Below are positions 60,832 through 64,000 of a stretch of 64,000 bases of DNA, one piece after another (within the stretch, counting starts at the first letter, position 1; each line of letters opens with the position of its first letter). Under the pieces are notes generated by a model. The model did not search any database. It saw nothing but the letters and a program-made list of their open reading frames with translations, and was not told the origin of the DNA. The stretch lies in the NCBI GenBank assembly GCA_050084515.1, contig CM114273.1, positions 26,970,001 to 27,034,000 of the forward strand, read 5' to 3'. The stretch comes from Blasia pusilla (taxonomy: Eukaryota > Marchantiophyta > Marchantiopsida > Blasiales). The translations under genes were made by a program, and so were the position numbers.

Positions 60832-62250
60832 ATGAGGGTCATCACGGCGTCCGTTCGGGACTTTGAGAGGCGAGGTGGTGAACCCGAGAGTAGCTCTAGA
60901 GGTTTTACGCGGAGTGGCGCGAGATTTCGAGGGTCTCCATGTGAGGGATCACCTCGACCTCCTTCTGTGTCATTGTCAGAAGAGGGGGAGGGTATAGAGG
61001 AGTTTGTGAGCACATCGCCACACATTGTGAGTGGTCCTACCAGTTGGGCGTACGAGATGGACGACCGGGGTAGAGGACGCGAGGTTTTCAATGATGAGAG
61101 GCACGCTTGAGTTGCACGATTTCGTAGCGAGTTTAGGAGTTGGTGCGACTCCCAACGGGCCAGGAACTCTAGAGAGTTCAACCCGTTTACAGCATGGAAC
61201 GGTATGTTCCAGCATTTAGAGGGGGTGCCCATGGACGATTACCATGAGTTCTCTCAAAGATATGCACGTGAGATCGAGGCGTGGAGGCTCTTCTATGACC
61301 CACATTATGTGTCATGGACGGAGCCGTTCCCAGATGAGGAGGAGGAGTTAGGAGAGGCTACTTCCTCTTCCACTAGTGACGTTTTAGGAGGGGTCACTCG
61401 CACAGGAGCAGTTGCACCATCTAGTCGGGTTCGTCCTAGGTTCAACCCTGTGGTTGAGTTCTTTACTGAGTTGAGGGTGAGCTACCATGGGACACGGACA
61501 GAGAAGTTGCGGAGCATCCACGACTTCCAGAGGCGCCCAGGTGAGAGTTTGCGTGAGGCTTACACTCGCTTGCGCTGGTTGATCAACGTCACTTAGGGGA
61601 TGACAGAGACTCAGGCTATCCAGTCATGGTACGCGATGCTAGACCAGGATCTGCGGACACGGGTGCGGGAGGGGGTGCTTCTTATGAACACCTCCCCTAC
61701 GTTGAGAGATGTTTTTAGGACCGCCGAGAACATTGAGCACAACATGTTGGAGGAGAGCGTAGCCACCATGGGTTCTAGGCGAGAGCATTCACGATTGTCT
61801 GCACCACCTGTGCAACAATGTGGACTCCATGATAGGTCGACTGTGGCACCACGAGCTCAGGGAGGATACTAAGAGGCCGTGCCACAGAGACCTGCGCCTT
61901 CATATGCGACTCAGCAGCAGCTGTCTACTATTACTTGTTGGTCATATGGTGGAGCCCATCATCAGTGCGATTGCACTCGTCAGGGTCATGGACGTGTGCC
62001 TCAGCATGGAGGAGGAGATGGTGCTGCACCAAGAGGTTATCAGTGGGACTATTATGAGAGGTATGGTCATACACGCGCCAGGTGTCTCAATTTACATCCA
62101 GAGTTACGTTCGGACCAAGGGCCAGAGAGGGCACCAGAGCGAGTAGCTGGTCCAGGTGGGCCTAGAGATCGTGCACCAGGATGGTGTGGTTGGGGGACAA
62201 GGAGCTGGAGTTGCCCAACAAGGTGGTGGAGATTCCCGTGGAGGAGGTAG
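60832..62250 (+). pseudogene. gag: RetroDNMT-2 gag
   Basis: ATG at 60832 opens MRVITASVRDFERRG. The frame shifts near 61100 and returns by 61204 (MFQHLEGVPMDDYHEFSQ). The gag core follows (ESLREAYTRLRWLINVT), a TAG at 61597 where RetroDNMT-1 has CAA, then IQSWYAMLDQDLRTRVREG and DVFRTAENIEHNML. A TAA at 61870 is followed by APSYATQQQLSTITCW. The second zinc knuckle is lost: both Cys codons of the first pair have become Trp and Tyr (WDYYERYGHTRARC), while the His and last Cys remain. The frame (phase 1) continues to the protease. Confidence 0.82.
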
Positions 62251-62499
62251 AGTACCACCACCTAGACGCACCGAGGGAGAGGCCGAACGTGAGGCTGGGA
62301 TGGTCATTTGCTCGAGATCTGGGACTCTGGGAGCGATTGCCGCTATGGCATTGAGGTTACCTGATGCCGGATCCGTGGCATCGACAACATATGGAGCAGC
62401 CAGAGATCTGGAGGATCCTGGTTGGATATGCAAGGTTGCCCAGATGGAGGCCGCCGCAGTTGTGACGCGTGGAGCAGCCGCAAAGTTGGATCCATAGCG

Positions 62500-63609
62500 A
62501 GGGGAAGCCAGAAAATAGACTAGGATTCCTCAGTCTTTCGCGTTGTCCGAAGCGATGAGGACCCCATCGATCCTCATCAAAGTTCCTTGAGAGTTGGTGA
62601 TGTTGTTGGTGTGCAGGCACGAAGGGCGATGGGAGAAGCGAGTGCGACGACCCCTATTGTTGATGCTCAGAAGGGGCATGTGTCGAGCACGTTATTGGGG
62701 GCGGCCACCGTTGTGTACCGCACTCCTTTATTTTCTGCTTCTGATGTTATGACGTTGGGGGATACGCCCGCCGAGGCTTTTTGGCTGGCTGCTTCGCTAT
62801 GTGAGTGCGGAGTTGGAGTTCCTGCATCACGTTTAGAGGTGGTTGCAGAGGAGGTGATGGACCTGCCCTTGGAGCAGATGCTCAGACCGTCCACGTCAGA
62901 TTCATGGCAGGCTGCGGCTGCTAGGATGGCGGAGATGCCCGCTAGACCCGCAATAGAGCGTGCCATCGCTTCTCCTGGTGTTGTGTTGCTGGATAACCAA
63001 GGAGAGGTCTTCCAGTTGGTGAGTCCTGGAAGTAGAGCTTTTTGTCCGCAGTGCATCTTGTTGGATTCAGGAGCGCAACCCCTGATGTTGGGGAAAGCAT
63101 CATTCAGAGGATTGGGCTTGACGAGAGTCGATGTGGAGCGTTGTCCATTCCGGATACAGACATCCTTGGGTAGAGGGAGTACCACACAATATATCACCCA
63201 ACATGAGGTCATGGTGAGGATTCGCCTGGGACATCCTACAGATGAGTCCGTGGTGCGCGCCGAGGCGATAGTGACTGATGCAGAGTCCTATGACGTCTTG
63301 GTTGGTGGAGCAGTGTTATACCCGATGGGGTTTTCCCTGGATTACTGGGAGGAGTCAGCGTCCTACAGACGAGGATGGCAGTCAAGTGATGGGCGCCTTA
63401 GCTCATTACCCGTTCGATTCACATGTGCAGTGATCGAGCAACGGCCAGGAGAGATGGCGACCTTAGCAGCATTTAGCAGTGCCATCACTTGGCCTAGTGA
63501 TTTGATTGAGGGACATGTCCATGCAGAGGATATTCCCATTCCTGACATTTCTATGGAGAGGAGTGTTATGGTACCTGCATCATTCCGTGGAGGAGAGGTG
63601 CCGTTGTGA
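62500..63609 (+). pseudogene. pro: RetroDNMT-2 aspartic protease region
   Basis: A 340-codon open frame (62587-63609). The catalytic loop is LLDSGAQPLMLG at about 63058-63093, and the second-half motif is SYDVLVGGAVLYPMGFSLDYW at about 63289-63348. The N-terminal 150 residues form a helical linker with no known domain. The frame ends at a TGA at 63607 where RetroDNMT-1 has TGG, and continues in phase into the methyltransferase. This suggests that protease and methyltransferase belonged to one polyprotein. Confidence 0.85.
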
Positions 63610-63633
63610 GGCTCGATTGAGGAGCTTCGACGA

Positions 63634-64000
63634 TTGGCAGATGAGCACGTGCAGAGCGCGTGGAGCGAGCCGTTTGCACCGGAGCGTGATGGGTCTGAGG
63701 AACCCGAGGTAGCAAGGAGTGATACGATGACATCCTTGGATACCACACCCATTGTGTGGTGTACCCCGGAGGAGGGTATTCAAGTGTTAGATCTCTTTGG
63801 AGGGATTAGCACCGGGTTAGCTGGTGTTTTGCAGGCAAGAAAGCGAGTACAACAGTACCTGTATGTGCAGAGTGATGATGTTGCGAGGCGCGTCTCACTA
63901 CAACATGTGGCGCAATTACGCCTACGTTTTCCTGACTTATTGTCTGCATCCGCAGTATAGGAGTACCAGAGTTCCCTACCGAGGGATATTTCGTTGTTGG
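63634..64000 (+). pseudogene. RetroDNMT-2 DNA methyltransferase, N-terminal part (cut by window end)
   Basis: The frame 63634-63960 contains the S-adenosylmethionine-binding motif I, GIQVLDLFGGISTGL, at residues 49-62 (63778-63819), followed by VQSDDVARRVSLQHV, the expected motif II/III region. The frame meets TAG at 63958. In another phase the next bases read RVPYRGIF, which matches RetroDNMT-1 just before its motif IV. Motif IV onwards lies outside the window. Comparison with RetroDNMT-1 shows that motif I is better kept here. Confidence 0.82.

Overview
The window looks like nuclear DNA of a streptophyte, most likely a land plant. The evidence is CACTA (En/Spm) transposons with plant-type Transposase_21, DUF4218, DUF4216 and Ptta/En/Spm domains, Ty3/gypsy elements including a chromovirus, Ty1/copia remnants, and long GA/TC microsatellites. 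I cannot name a species. I found no convincing single-copy host gene, no tRNA or rRNA, no CRISPR array and no prokaryotic operon. Almost everything recognisable is transposable element, much of it decayed by stops and frameshifts, and elements sit inside elements.

Layout. 1-6.2 kb: unassigned DNA. 6.2-9.6 kb: MITE-like repeat, (GA)100, then the 3' end of a chromodomain gypsy element with its 3' LTR (8601-9631). 9.9-12.2 kb: decayed gypsy pol with an internal inversion. 12.5-16.1 kb: third, oldest copy of a DNA-methyltransferase-carrying gypsy family, called here RetroDNMT-3. It is broken at 16089 by CACTA-1. CACTA-1 (16089-42471, + strand) carries copia debris, a TnpD gene and a TnpA gene. 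Its TnpD is split by RetroDNMT-1 (24908 to about 35905, - strand), whose LTR is itself split by a solo chromovirus LTR (25409-26438). The end of CACTA-1 is cut by RetroDNMT-2 (42472 to beyond 64000, + strand). The 5' leader of RetroDNMT-2 is interrupted by a structurally complete 16.4 kb CACTA-2 (43836-60241), with 8-bp identical ends and an ATT target duplication.

Most interesting content. The RetroDNMT family encodes gag, aspartic protease, a DNMT3-like C5 cytosine methyltransferase domain, reverse transcriptase, RNase H, integrase and a C-terminal PHD finger, apparently as one long polyprotein. Three copies are present and all retain some methyltransferase sequence. A retroelement carrying both a DNA-methylation writer and a histone-tail-reader type domain suggests an element that could influence its own chromatin state. 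That function is inference. The copies here are broken by stops, several of which look like CAG-to-TAG changes, as expected from deamination of CHG-methylated cytosines.
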